Below, piece after piece: positions 10,173 through 20,263 of a DNA stretch of 64,000 nucleotides; the first letter of the stretch is position 1; each line of letters begins with the position of its first letter. The translations under genes and the position numbers were made by a program. The stretch spans positions 29,307 to 93,306 of the forward strand of contig JAQUPQ010000012.1 of NCBI GenBank assembly GCA_028716525.1, written 5' to 3'. Under the pieces are notes generated by a model. The model searched no databases. It was given only the letters and a program-made list of their open reading frames with translations, and had not been told where the DNA came from. The stretch comes from Terriglobia bacterium (lineage in GTDB: Bacteria > Acidobacteriota > Terriglobia > JAIQFV01).

Positions 10173-12515
10173 CTAGCCCAGCACGGTATCCGCGCCGAGT
10201 CGACTGCGGCCGAGCCGCCAGATGCCATCGTCCTCGACCACATACTCGTTCCGTATGCGACCGAGGTGTGTGTTTACCGGCTTGGCCCAGTTGGCGATGC
10301 GACGCATCAAGACCTCCTCCTGTGCCGATGGTAGCGTGCCGGTCACCACAAGGTCAAAGGTGTGCCGTTCGCGTGCCGTGCCGGGGCCGAGCACGCAACC
10401 GCCCGTTGCCGAATGAATCGCGACGTCGAATGCGAGCGCAGCGTTCGCCGTTCCGCCTACGACTTGAATCGAACCGGCCGGATTCATCGAAGCAATCGCC
10501 ACGGTGTTTCCGCCGCCTGGGTTCAGACCAATCGCCGCGCCGCCGTAGATGTCCGCCGCGATGGCGTCAACGACTTCGTCCGCCGTGGCAAGCGCGGGGT
10601 TGAGGAAGTCGGCCGCCGTAAACTGCATGGTCTGGATTGCTGTTCCGTCCGCGACCGCGCTCGGTATTGCTTCGACAACCGTGACGACGGTATCGTCTCC
10701 GGATTCGACTGACGACACGACCGTGTACATCCCGTCGTTTCCAGCCGACCCGTAGATACGGAACTGGTATGTCGCCACGTACTGCGCCGCATTGCGTCCA
10801 GCGAGCGTGAATGTATGCCCTGCCGTGCTCACCGCGTTGACCGCGTGCCCAGCGTCAACTATCACCCATAGGTCTACCGAGCCGCCGCCAAAGTTGTACG
10901 TCTCCGGGTTTACGGCAACGACCTGGGCCGGGTAGTAGTCGCCAAGCAACGATACGCCAAGCGTCCACACGTCCAACATGGCCGATGCAACGTGGCACTC
11001 GATTCCAAGCAGAGTCAGAATCGCCGCTTCGATGCCGGGGTCCGTGCCTCGGTAGTTGTATAGGTCGGGTAACACGCGCAGAAGTTTCTTGCGCTCCGCC
11101 AGCGTGAGATCCAACTCCGCCCACGTGAACGGATTGCCCTGGTCTTTCAGGTGCAAGTCGAGTCGCGTCTCGTCAACGACGTCCGGGTCCCACACGTCCG
11201 ACAGGTTGTCGATGTCTGTAAGTTGCAGGTTCCAAACCTCTTCTAGAGCGTTGATGAACGCCCGCAATTCCTGCGTGTCGTCTACGTCATAAGCCGCCTG
11301 CGGAATCGGGAACTTCGTCACGCGCCCGGCCGGGATAGGAGGTTGGAACCCAAGGAACGCCGCCGTGTCAGCCGTAGCGTCGATGGCATTTCCCGCGTGG
11401 TCCGTGACGTCCGCCGCAACCGCTATCTCGTAAGGCGCTTGCGGTGTCATCGGCCACTGAACCGCGAGGTCGAATGTCGTGAGCGCAGCGTCTACCGCTT
11501 CCACGGACTGCGGAGTCAAGTGCACGGCGACGGCCGGATACACGTTGTTCCGCGCTATGGTGTAGTTGCTCGCGGACAGCGCCGACGAATCATTCCCAGT
11601 GACCAACATGGTCGGGAATTGAAGCACGGCGTTCATGGTGCCGCCTGTGACTTGCAACGTCGCCGCGTCGCCGACCGTCACGCTGTAGAGCGATACCGTG
11701 CCATCGTCGTTCGCGTGCGCCGTGGTCCCATCTATCAGACTCGGTAGCAGGTTCGCGATGTCCACAGCCGTGACGGGGTAGACCAGAGACAGCATCGTCG
11801 CGTCAACCGTGTAGGTCGTAGCAGCTCCGCCGTCCACCGAGACGATGATAGTTCCAGGCACCGGCAACGCGCCCCACGCGGTTTCGTCCGTGGCCGTCGT
11901 GACGACCGCTCTGCCGTCCGGAGTCGACACCCGCATGGTGTCGTCGAACACGAGGCGCACGGTATCGTTGACGGTCGCCACGGCGCTCAGAAGTTTTGGT
12001 GCTTCCTCATCTGCCGTGCCGAACGTGTAGGTCACAATCATCGAGGTGGACGTACCTGTGACGTGCCCCCATGGCATGTGTCCCCACGGGAAGTGACCCC
12101 ATCCGATAATCGGACTCGTGACCGTGACGCGGAACGACACCGTTGAATCGTGCGGCATGACGCCGCCCGCGTATTCGAAGGTCACCTCGGTGAACACGTA
12201 TGGCGACGTCACCGCGTGGTACGACACCGCGCTCGCCGCACCGTTCCACGGAGCGAAGAATCCGCCCGCCGTCGTGTAGGCATTCACCCAACCCGTGCCG
12301 CCGACATTCGCCTCGATTTGCACGGTGAAATACGGGGCCGGTGCGACGGTCGGGTCAGCCCAGATGTGCGCGATTCGCAGCATCGGGTGTGTAGACGTCG
12401 CAACGTCAACCGCGTCCTCACCTGGGTTTGCCACTACGAGGACAAGCGGGAACGTCACGTCCTCGCTCGTCACGCTTTCTAGCAGCGCGGCCGGGATGTG
12501 CGCGTGAACTGTCAT
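10173..12515 (-). CDS. Tail protein I-like (P2 gpI family) baseplate protein with extra beta modules
   Basis: 'ALEEVWNLQLTDIDNLSDVWDPDVVDETRLDLHLKDQGNPF...LRVLPDLYNYRGTDPGIEAAILTLLGIE' is typical of phage tail protein I; follows gpJ gene. Confidence 0.75.
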   Translation of the reverse strand: MTVHAHIPAALLESVTSEDVTFPLVLVVANPGEDAVDVATSTHPMLRIAHIWADPTVAPAPYFTVQIEANVGGTGWVNAYTTAGGFFAPWNGAASAVSYHAVTSPYVFTEVTFEYAGGVMPHDSTVSFRVTVTSPIIGWGHFPWGHMPWGHVTGTSTSMIVTYTFGTADEEAPKLLSAVATVNDTVRLVFDDTMRVSTPDGRAVVTTATDETAWGALPVPGTIIVSVDGGAATTYTVDATMLSLVYPVTAVDIANLLPSLIDGTTAHANDDGTVSLYSVTVGDAATLQVTGGTMNAVLQFPTMLVTGNDSSALSASNYTIARNNVYPAVAVHLTPQSVEAVDAALTTFDLAVQWPMTPQAPYEIAVAADVTDHAGNAIDATADTAAFLGFQPPIPAGRVTKFPIPQAAYDVDDTQELRAFINALEEVWNLQLTDIDNLSDVWDPDVVDETRLDLHLKDQGNPFTWAELDLTLAERKKLLRVLPDLYNYRGTDPGIEAAILTLLGIECHVASAMLDVWTLGVSLLGDYYPAQVVAVNPETYNFGGGSVDLWVIVDAGHAVNAVSTAGHTFTLAGRNAAQYVATYQFRIYGSAGNDGMYTVVSSVESGDDTVVTVVEAIPSAVADGTAIQTMQFTAADFLNPALATADEVVDAIAADIYGGAAIGLNPGGGNTVAIASMNPAGSIQVVGGTANAALAFDVAIHSATGGCVLGPGTARERHTFDLVVTGTLPSAQEEVLMRRIANWAKPVNTHLGRIRNEYVVEDDGIWRLGRSRLGADTVLG

Positions 12516-13666
12516 GCTCCCAACCCCAACTCAAGACGCGCTGAAATCGTATGGACGCCGGGGAGATGGAACGACGGGGCTTGCATGTACGCCGGGCGTC
12601 CGCTTGCATCCGCCGTGATTTTACAACTTGCGTAGTGCTCGCCATCTACGTTGATGTGCAACCACCAACTCACCGAGTAGACGGAAGGCGAGTTCAGTCG
12701 CGTCGCATATGCCGCCTGGTGCGCCGCGAGGTCATGGTTCGTGTTCGACAGCCGCAAGTCATCGATGGTTCCGTAGTACAGCGGGTCGCCGATTTGAATT
12801 CGCGCACCCGGAATCGGCTGGCCGGGTATCACGGCGAACGCTCCAGTTGCCGCGATGAAAACGCCGTTGATGTAGACACGCGCCGCCATCGTCGTATCGT
12901 CGAACGCCACCGAGAAAAACTCATCTCCTTGATTGTTCACACGAGCTGTCGCAACAAAGCTCTGCGCGAAGTAGACAGATGCATTCCAGTGTTCTATCTG
13001 TAGTCGCCAGAGGTGCGCCCCGCCGCCTCCGTTCCCAAGCCATCGAATGCGCAGGCCGCCCGCCGTTACCGAACGCAACTGGAAAACTACGGGGCTCACT
13101 CCGTTGCTCGTCGAGATAGAGTCGACGTCGAAGTTCTGCCACCAATCGACGGTGTACGACGGGAGACCGGCGGCCGGAATGACGTCCGGCGTTGACGCCC
13201 CAACCATGTCTCCCGCCCCCGCGCCCCATGTGCGCGCGAGCCCGTAACCGAGATTGTAGGTCGGCACGGACGGAGACACGATACCGTCCGCCATGCGAAG
13301 GTCGTGTTTCCAATCGACTTCATCTCGCGCCCCGCCACTCACTTCGTCCATGCGGTAGTGCAACAGCGAGTCCGTGCCGGTCGTGTACCCCGGCATCTCG
13401 ATGCCCGTCGGCACAACGATCCCCGTCATCTCCGCCGCCATCACAACGAGGTCTTGTCCGGTAAGGTCCACAACCTGCGTGTTCTCGATGTAGTCACCGG
13501 GGTACAGCGTCGGGCGGTCAACGCTTGACGACAATCCGAGAACGTACCCCGCCGACGAGATACGCCCACACAGCGTGCCGACGCCCGCGTCGAACCACGT
13601 CCCGTCCTCTCGGACAAGCGACGTGGCCGCCGGAGCCGGACCCGGAAGTGTCGGCGCGCTCGACAT
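12512..13666 (-). CDS. LamG/concanavalin A-like domain protein (384 aa)
   Basis: 'LLHYRMDEVSGGARDEVDWKHDLRMADGIVS...VDWWQNFDVDS...VAFDDTTMAARVYINGVFIAATGAFAVI...GARIQIGDPLYYGTIDDLRLSN' matches the LamG pattern. Confidence 0.7.
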   Translation of the reverse strand: MSSAPTLPGPAPAATSLVREDGTWFDAGVGTLCGRISSAGYVLGLSSSVDRPTLYPGDYIENTQVVDLTGQDLVVMAAEMTGIVVPTGIEMPGYTTGTDSLLHYRMDEVSGGARDEVDWKHDLRMADGIVSPSVPTYNLGYGLARTWGAGAGDMVGASTPDVIPAAGLPSYTVDWWQNFDVDSISTSNGVSPVVFQLRSVTAGGLRIRWLGNGGGGAHLWRLQIEHWNASVYFAQSFVATARVNNQGDEFFSVAFDDTTMAARVYINGVFIAATGAFAVIPGQPIPGARIQIGDPLYYGTIDDLRLSNTNHDLAAHQAAYATRLNSPSVYSVSWWLHINVDGEHYASCKITADASGRPAYMQAPSFHLPGVHTISARLELGLGA

Positions 13667-13669
13667 CGA

Positions 13670-14374
13670 TCAGACCTGTCGCCGAATCTGTATGTGGTCG
13701 AACGCCGCTCGCGTGCCGATCGCCTCGGCAACCGCCATCGCATATCCGCAGTACCCACCGCCGCTCAAGGGTAACGTGCCCGAGTTGATGCCCACCGCGT
13801 CATCGATGAACTGCGTCATGCCGGGGATTGCCACCCACGCCGGCGCTGCCACCGAATGCGTTGAGAGGTCAGACTCCCAACAGTTCAGGTAGATTTCTCC
13901 GTTCGGTTGCTCAACCGCTTCAACCGCGATGTGGTGCCAGAGGTCGTCAGAAATCTGGTACTGAGACGAGGACCGCCGCAGGTATTCCCCGTCGGCAGCC
14001 ACGGGAATCCCGCCGATGATAGTGCCCTTGCGGAGCACAATCCGGTACGGGTCCGCATCTTCCAACCCGAGAAGATAGGCGTTGTCGTTGACGTCATGCC
14101 CTGTCGCCGCGATGTACAGAAGCGGAGAGAACCCCGTGTTCTGCGCGCTCGACAGCCGCTTGACCGCCCCTGCAATCCACGCGCCGCTCACTGTCGGCGA
14201 GTAGTTGCCGATGAGGCAGTATTTCCCGGCCGCCCCAGTAACCGTACCGTCGAGGCAGTTGAAGGCGTAGACCATCGTTCCGCCGCTCGGAGGGGTTACT
14301 CCAGCCGTCGTATCCTGCGCGACGTCCGCGAACCCGAGTTGATTATCCAGTGCGGCCCAATCTGCATCAGCCAT
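13670..14374 (-). CDS. Possible second LamG-like virion protein (234 aa)
   Basis: 'YQISDDLWHHIAVEAVEQPNGEIYLNCWESDL...AFDHIQIRRQV' resembles LamG-type phage proteins. Confidence 0.55.
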   Translation of the reverse strand: MADADWAALDNQLGFADVAQDTTAGVTPPSGGTMVYAFNCLDGTVTGAAGKYCLIGNYSPTVSGAWIAGAVKRLSSAQNTGFSPLLYIAATGHDVNDNAYLLGLEDADPYRIVLRKGTIIGGIPVAADGEYLRRSSSQYQISDDLWHHIAVEAVEQPNGEIYLNCWESDLSTHSVAAPAWVAIPGMTQFIDDAVGINSGTLPLSGGGYCGYAMAVAEAIGTRAAFDHIQIRRQV

Positions 14375-14377
14375 GAA

Positions 14378-17128
14378 TCACCATCCGTGTGCAAAGTCCT
14401 CGAAAGGCTCGGGGACGAGTGCTGAATCGAACATTGCAGGTGCCCAACCAGACCCCGCCCCCGGTGTAACGTAGGCCCCATACCATGTCGGGAATTTGAA
14501 CTGTTCCGCGTAGGAATGCGTGTACGCCGTAGTAGTGTTGAACTCGGCCGCGAGGTCCCCGTTTATCTGCGGCTGCCACGTCGCCAAGTCCGGGTCTTGC
14601 ACCGTGTCGAACACCAAACGAGAGAATGGGTCCACCCCGTACTGATTATTGGCGTCCCACGTGCCAACCGGGTCGCCATCGTAGAACCCACCGGGAACGG
14701 CCACGGACGCCGCTCCAGTGTCCGAGGCGAGCGGCCATAGCCCCAATGTGCCCCGCGCGTCCGCGCCCGCAGAAAGGCCAATCCCGCTCGCCAGGTGCAA
14801 GGCGCCGTCCGCGTTCGCAGTGCCGTCCCATCCGAGAGTCAAGGCGTTCCCGTCGTTACCGAAAATCACATCGTCGGTGATGCCCGTGATGGCAAGCCTC
14901 GTATTGAGATGCGAAACCAGAGCCGCAACGGTAGTGTATATCCCACCCGTCAACGTCACGGTGTACCACACCCCATCAGTCTCGCTGCGGATGGTCAGTT
15001 TGTTCGCGTTGCTCCGAATGGTCAGCGGGAACGTCAACTCGCGCCCGACAATTTGCGCCGACGGTGCCATGCCCGGCGGCTTCCACGCGCCAGCAACAGG
15101 CGTGAATGGGTTGTAGGTCGCGAGCCATTCGTTGTCCCATGCCTGGTCAAAGGAATCCGCGAGCACCGTCCAAGCGCCGTCAATTCGGTAGTGCGTCGTT
15201 GCGTCCGCAGTAAATCCTGGCGCGACGTACACAAGCGTGTTGACCGTGTTCGATACAATCGTTACCGCGCCGAACGTAGACCCCGTGCCGGATACGACTT
15301 TGAAGGTCAACCCCGCGAATTCATCAACGGCCCAATTCCTCCTCGTATCGATTAGACTTGTCGGGCTTCCACCCGTCGCCGTGCCGACTTCGTAGAAACT
15401 CGCAAACGGCGCATAGTAGTTCGTCACCGCGTCCATCGTCTCGTAAATCTCGGACCACGCGAACGTGTCCGCGTTCAGCGCAACCGGAGAGTCAGCCGCG
15501 AATAGAGCGTACAGACTCGTCACATCACTGAAGTCCGAGAACCAACCGACGTCATCGACACCCACCGCATACGAGCCAGCAAACCCAATGACTCGCGCGG
15601 CCGTACCGCCTCCGTAGGTCGTGAACGTCGTCGGAAATCCGATGTCCGCGTTTGCCGTTCCACCCGTACAAACCAACGAAACGCGACTGTCGACGTAGAC
15701 ACGGTCCGCGCTATATGTAGAAGTGGCATCGACTCCATACGCAATGAACGTCGCGAGTATTTTTCCAGAAACCAACTCCGGCGTTCTGTCTCCCAATAAT
15801 CCAGGTGCAAGTATTACCGAGACAGGAACCCCATTTACCTCGAAAAGCAATTCGTCATCAATCGTTGCAACCCTTGGGTCAATCGGCCAACCTAACGGTG
15901 CGGCGTCATGAAATCCGCCCAACGCATCATCGATGAACAGCGTAGCCGTCGCGCCATTGCGCTCCGTCTCGACGTGCACCGCGTCACCGGCCGCGCCACC
16001 TGGGTACGTGGCTCTCACATGGTGCCAGTGCTCGCCGAGAACATCCGCGATTTCGGCCGTCGTAGCGTCCGCCGCATTTGTGAAGTAGAGCGGCCACATC
16101 TGCGCCCATTGCCCGTAGCCGCGAAACTCGTGAAGGTCGAACGTGAGCCCTGCCGTGATGGGTTCGACCTGGACGAACGACGTCGGTCCGCGAGAATCTG
16201 AGTAGACCTCAACCTGCCCGCCAGTAACACGAGCGCCGCCGCCGACCAGAAGCTCGTCGATGACTTCCGCGACATTCTGCGCCGTCGTCTCACCGCCGAT
16301 GAACGCTATCGTCTGCGCGTTGCCACGGTCTATCCGTACTTCGATTGTCTGCCCTGCTACGATTGGCGCGATGGGATACGCCGTCGTATCCGCGACGCTC
16401 GCCTGCCAAGCGTGCTCGTGTGCGGTACACGTGAGTATTGGCGAGAATGCTGACCTAGCCCCAGGTGCCATCGCTAGAACGTCCTCGGAAACGTAGATGA
16501 CAGAATCGGAGCCGACAAGGTCAACGCGCACTACAGTCCAGTATCCGTCAAGCTGTGTATCCGGCGGACCTCCGGTGATTTTGAAGCTCGAACCTGGCAG
16601 AACAGCGCCTCTCAGGTCTACGCCGTTGAACTGGATTGCGTTGATTGGACTGACCATGACGGCAGAGACAATGAACGACCACTGCGGAGCCGTCGGGAAA
16701 ACGAACGGCTTGTCCATGACGTAGCGCGAGGTCGTATCAGGCGTAAACGGTTGAAGTGCGTAGGTCAGCGTGGTGGCGTCGTTCGTCGCGACCGTGACGT
16801 CGGCGTACCCGAATCCCGTGCCGGACACGATGCGGAACGTGTGGCCAGACCACTCGTTGATTTCCCAATGCTTCGTTGAATCCGTAAGAGTTGTCGTTGA
16901 CCCGACAGCCGTCGCGCGTCCGTACTCGAACGGTTCCGTACCTACTACCCGAGCCGGTGCGTCCTCGAACTGAAATCGCTCCGAGGTCGCGTAGAACGAA
17001 TGCGGCTGTCGGAAGCTCGCGAAGCCCGGATAGTGTTGATGCGATACGCGCGCCCAGTGCTGCGCCTCGCCGGGTTCCCCAAGTGGGTCGGCTGTCGCGA
17101 AGGTCGGATTGAGAACGACGTTCGCCAT
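14378..17128 (-). CDS. Large virion protein with internal repeats (916 aa)
   Basis: Repeated 'TLTDSTKHWEINEWSGHTFRIVSGTGFGYADVTVATNDATTLTYAL' / 'SLIDTRRNWAVDEFAGLTFKVVSGTGSTFGAVTIVSNTVNTLVYVA'; 'CTGGTANADIGFPTTF' module. Confidence 0.65.
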   Translation of the reverse strand: MANVVLNPTFATADPLGEPGEAQHWARVSHQHYPGFASFRQPHSFYATSERFQFEDAPARVVGTEPFEYGRATAVGSTTTLTDSTKHWEINEWSGHTFRIVSGTGFGYADVTVATNDATTLTYALQPFTPDTTSRYVMDKPFVFPTAPQWSFIVSAVMVSPINAIQFNGVDLRGAVLPGSSFKITGGPPDTQLDGYWTVVRVDLVGSDSVIYVSEDVLAMAPGARSAFSPILTCTAHEHAWQASVADTTAYPIAPIVAGQTIEVRIDRGNAQTIAFIGGETTAQNVAEVIDELLVGGGARVTGGQVEVYSDSRGPTSFVQVEPITAGLTFDLHEFRGYGQWAQMWPLYFTNAADATTAEIADVLGEHWHHVRATYPGGAAGDAVHVETERNGATATLFIDDALGGFHDAAPLGWPIDPRVATIDDELLFEVNGVPVSVILAPGLLGDRTPELVSGKILATFIAYGVDATSTYSADRVYVDSRVSLVCTGGTANADIGFPTTFTTYGGGTAARVIGFAGSYAVGVDDVGWFSDFSDVTSLYALFAADSPVALNADTFAWSEIYETMDAVTNYYAPFASFYEVGTATGGSPTSLIDTRRNWAVDEFAGLTFKVVSGTGSTFGAVTIVSNTVNTLVYVAPGFTADATTHYRIDGAWTVLADSFDQAWDNEWLATYNPFTPVAGAWKPPGMAPSAQIVGRELTFPLTIRSNANKLTIRSETDGVWYTVTLTGGIYTTVAALVSHLNTRLAITGITDDVIFGNDGNALTLGWDGTANADGALHLASGIGLSAGADARGTLGLWPLASDTGAASVAVPGGFYDGDPVGTWDANNQYGVDPFSRLVFDTVQDPDLATWQPQINGDLAAEFNTTTAYTHSYAEQFKFPTWYGAYVTPGAGSGWAPAMFDSALVPEPFEDFAHGW

Positions 17129-17129
17129 G

Positions 17130-18638
17130 CTAAATCACGTTTCCAGTCGCGCCGTTGACGAGCACGACAGAGCCCAACGCGGGAAACTGCCAGTTCGAAA
17201 TCGGCGGGTCCGAGTGCGCGCCGTTCAGCGTGAAGTCGTCCAGCCCTGTTCCGATTTTCCTGACGCCAGGAATATCGCGGACAAGATTGAAGATGTCCGA
17301 GAGCGCAATCTCGCCGCACGGTAGGTCGTTGGCGTCGCGGTAGTTGTAGCCGAAATCAATGAGCGTGTTCGCGCTACCGTCTGACGACAGCGGGTTGAAA
17401 TAGGCCGCGAGTGCCGCGAGGATGGCCGTCTTCACCGACGTCGCCGAGTAGTTTGCCGCAATCCAGATGACCGCGCGCACGTCTACCGTTAGGTAGTTCG
17501 CTGTCGAGATGAGCACGCTGTAGTTTGTGAGCATCGGGTAGGTGACCGTGACCATCGTCTCGACCGCGTCAAGGAGCGCCTGGCTCGCCGTGCCGCCACC
17601 GGCCGGAACGACGTATAACCGCCCTTCCTCTTCCGGGATGGTGAGGTCTTCGTCACTCGACAGCATGAGAGCGCGAGCAACGGACGGCACTTCCAGCGCG
17701 TGCACCTCGAAATCGGACCTCGTGACGGTCGTTCTCGGTGCCGTGTTTGACAGCGGGATTTGCTGGCGAGCTGCGTTGACCGTCTCGCGCGCAAGGCCGC
17801 CAGATGCCGCCGCCGCGTTCGTCACCGAGAGAATGGCCTGAGTTCCAAACGAATCAGTGTAGGTCTTCCCGAATTTCTTGATGGTGTTCACGGCGACGTT
17901 CCCGGCCACGCCACCGCCGATCTTGTACGAAATAACGAATGTGCCAGTCGGCACCGCGCCGTTGACGCCGTCGCCGAATCGCACTGTCGCGCGGTCGTTC
18001 TGGTCTACGAGCACTTCGAAGTGGCGGTCTGTCGGTCCCGACAGCGCGAGAGAATCGACTTCCGTCCACGCGCCAAGGCCGGTCGAGAATGACACGGAGT
18101 CTTCGAGGTAGGGACCGTCCGACAGAAACACTTCCTGGTCGGCGTTGATGGTCGCCGTGTACGTCTGCGTTTTCGACTGACAGTGCCGCCACGAAAGCGT
18201 TGCCGTAGTCGCTCCAGCCGCCATGACGACCGTTGCTTGCACTTCGCCTATGACGGGATTGACGACGTCCTCGGTTTGCGCCTTGTCTCCGATGGCGAAT
18301 GTCACGTCGCCAGCGAGCGGGCCGTTGAGCAAGGTCACCGTCAAGTCACACGTTGCGGCCTGCGCTCCATACATCTCGTAGCTCTGGCGCTTCCCGAGCG
18401 CTATCATATCCCGGCGCTCCGTGGCCGTCGGGACGTAGGCACCGCGCGCCTTGCGCGTCATGTAGTAGTCGTTGACGGAGCTTGTCCAAGCCGACCCGCT
18501 ACGAATGACGTTCGCCATGTTGCGAGTCGTCGTATCCGTCCACGTGGGGAACACGGATTGAAACAGGCTTATCAGCCGAGCGTCAAGCGCCGGCTGGTCG
18601 CGTCCCGTGTAGTCGTAGGTTTCGGCCTCGAATGTCAC
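17130..18638 (-). CDS. Baseplate J-like protein
   Basis: N-term 'LDARLISLFQSVFPTWTDTTTRNMANVI', 'FEVLVDQNDRATVRFGDGVNGAVPTGTFVISYKIGGGVAGNVAVNTIKKF' and downstream region match baseplate_J proteins. Confidence 0.85.
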   Translation of the reverse strand: MTFEAETYDYTGRDQPALDARLISLFQSVFPTWTDTTTRNMANVIRSGSAWTSSVNDYYMTRKARGAYVPTATERRDMIALGKRQSYEMYGAQAATCDLTVTLLNGPLAGDVTFAIGDKAQTEDVVNPVIGEVQATVVMAAGATTATLSWRHCQSKTQTYTATINADQEVFLSDGPYLEDSVSFSTGLGAWTEVDSLALSGPTDRHFEVLVDQNDRATVRFGDGVNGAVPTGTFVISYKIGGGVAGNVAVNTIKKFGKTYTDSFGTQAILSVTNAAAASGGLARETVNAARQQIPLSNTAPRTTVTRSDFEVHALEVPSVARALMLSSDEDLTIPEEEGRLYVVPAGGGTASQALLDAVETMVTVTYPMLTNYSVLISTANYLTVDVRAVIWIAANYSATSVKTAILAALAAYFNPLSSDGSANTLIDFGYNYRDANDLPCGEIALSDIFNLVRDIPGVRKIGTGLDDFTLNGAHSDPPISNWQFPALGSVVLVNGATGNVI

Positions 18639-19033
18639 GCGGGCACCTCGTAGTCTATCCTGCCTTCGCCGCCGCTCCCATTGTACCGACGTTCGGAGTA
18701 GGCCGTCGATACCTGCAACTCACCACCCGTTCCAGTAGCCTCCGTTGTCCCAACTCGTATCCGATTGTCGAACGCAAGCGCCTCTTGCATGAGGTGTCCG
18801 GCCAATGCGGAGCGCGCCGTTTTCCCCACCTTCGTGTGCTTGAGCAGATGCAAGCGAGAGCCACGGTGCATGTCCCATGGGAGTTCCCCGCGTTTCGTTC
18901 CAACTTCCAACGTGAGGTCCATTTCGAGCAACCGAGTCCCTGTAGCCTGCTTCAAGTCGGTTGATGCGAAGCCAAACGGCATCGCCAATCCAACACCAAA
19001 CCGTCCTTCATCGTCGCCGGAAGTGGTTCTCAT
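18635..19033 (-). CDS. GPW/gp25-like baseplate wedge protein
   Basis: 132 aa, 'GLAMPFGFAS...TRLLEMDLTLEVGTKRGELPWDMHRGSRL', immediately before gpJ as in other myophages. Confidence 0.75.
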   Translation of the reverse strand: MRTTSGDDEGRFGVGLAMPFGFASTDLKQATGTRLLEMDLTLEVGTKRGELPWDMHRGSRLHLLKHTKVGKTARSALAGHLMQEALAFDNRIRVGTTEATGTGGELQVSTAYSERRYNGSGGEGRIDYEVPA

Positions 19034-20208
19034 TCTGACGAGACCTCCGCGCCTTCGACTCTCGCGTCTCCAGTCGCCGACCTGCGCCCCAGGTCGTAGA
19101 TGTTGCGCGCAGCATTCTCATCCCGGTCCATGACCAAGCCACATGCCGCGCAGTAGTGCGTTCGGTCGCGCAATGTCTTTCTCACCACGCTTCCACATCC
19201 CGAACATCTCTGGCTGGTACCCCTCGGGTTCACGCGCACGAACGGCAGCCCAGCTTCTTCCGCTTTGGCCGCGAGGTGCGTCCCGAACATCGTCCAGCCC
19301 GAATCCATGATGCCGCGCCGCAGACCACGCGCACCTTTCTTTGTCATTTCATCCGGCTCGTGCTCCGTACTCGACATCTCCTGAACGTTCAACTTCTCAA
19401 CCGCAAAACCGTCGTATCGTTTCACTAGAGTTGCCACCGTCTGATGAATGAAGTTGCGACGGCGGTTTGCGATTTTCTCGTGCGCGCGAGCGAGAACCAG
19501 TTTTGCCTTCCCTCGGTTCCGCGAACCCTTCCGCTTGTGACTCACTGATTGGCCAGACTCGCGTAGCTTATCGATACTCTTCCGCAAAAAACGCGGATGC
19601 TCAATCTGCGTGCCGTCTGACATCGTCGCAAATGTCCGCAGTCCAACGTCGATACCGACGCCGGTACTCGACTTCTTCAACGTCGGCGCGGGACCGATGT
19701 CCACCAGAAAATGCGCCCACCATCGAGTTGCGCCCCTCACAATCCGCAGTCCCTTGATCTCACCTTCACGGTAGATAGTGTTCCGCATCTGGAAAACAAT
19801 TGGGTCCTTCCTAACATTCAAAACGAGTTTCTTCCCGTCGATATGCCAATCCTGCGTTGTGAATGTCAGAGTGTCGAAACGCTCCCAACTTCGGAATCGT
19901 GGGAATCCAGGTTTCTCCCCGCGCTTGACGCGTCGAAAAAATCCATGAAATGCCTTATCTAGACGGTGCAGGACTGTCACCCGCGTCATCTGCGCAGGCA
20001 GATTTCTGTAGTCATCGTCGTCGGACCGCAACTGCGTCAGTTCTTTACATTGTTCATAGAACGAAAGTGAAACACGCTGTCGCTGCCACGCTTCCCGTCT
20101 CTGCTGGAGGGCCGCGTTGTACAACGCGCAGCATAGTCCGAGCACCCTCCGCAACTTTGCTTCCTGCTTTGGAGCCCGGCCCAACTTCACTTTGCACGCT
20201 CGAATCAT
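19030..20208 (-). mobile_element. tnpB: TnpB (IS200/IS605-type RNA-guided nuclease ORF), no tnpA, intact catalytic motifs
   Basis: 392 aa; RuvC-I 'GIDVGLRTFA', RuvC-II 'GFAVEKLNV', zinc finger 'CSGCGS...HYCAACG', RuvC-III 'MDRDENAARNI'; stop overlaps gp25 ATG (ATGA). Confidence 0.95.
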
Positions 20209-20247
20209 AGTTCTGACATTATCCTTGTTTCATAAAAATTAGAACTA
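20208..20247 (-). repeat. 7-bp inverted repeat TAGTTCT...AGAACTA bounding the tnpB start
   Basis: TAGTTCT at 20208..20214 and AGAACTA at 20241..20247, AT-rich loop of 26 nt; possible left-end hairpin or operator. Confidence 0.45.
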
Positions 20248-20263
20248 CTCCCTTGTATCGACC

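Noticed and set aside
19030-20208. TnpB as a nuclease-dead TldR-type repressor
   Set aside because: RuvC D-E-D motifs (GIDVGLRTF, AVEKLNV, MDRDENAARN) and the zinc finger all look intact.
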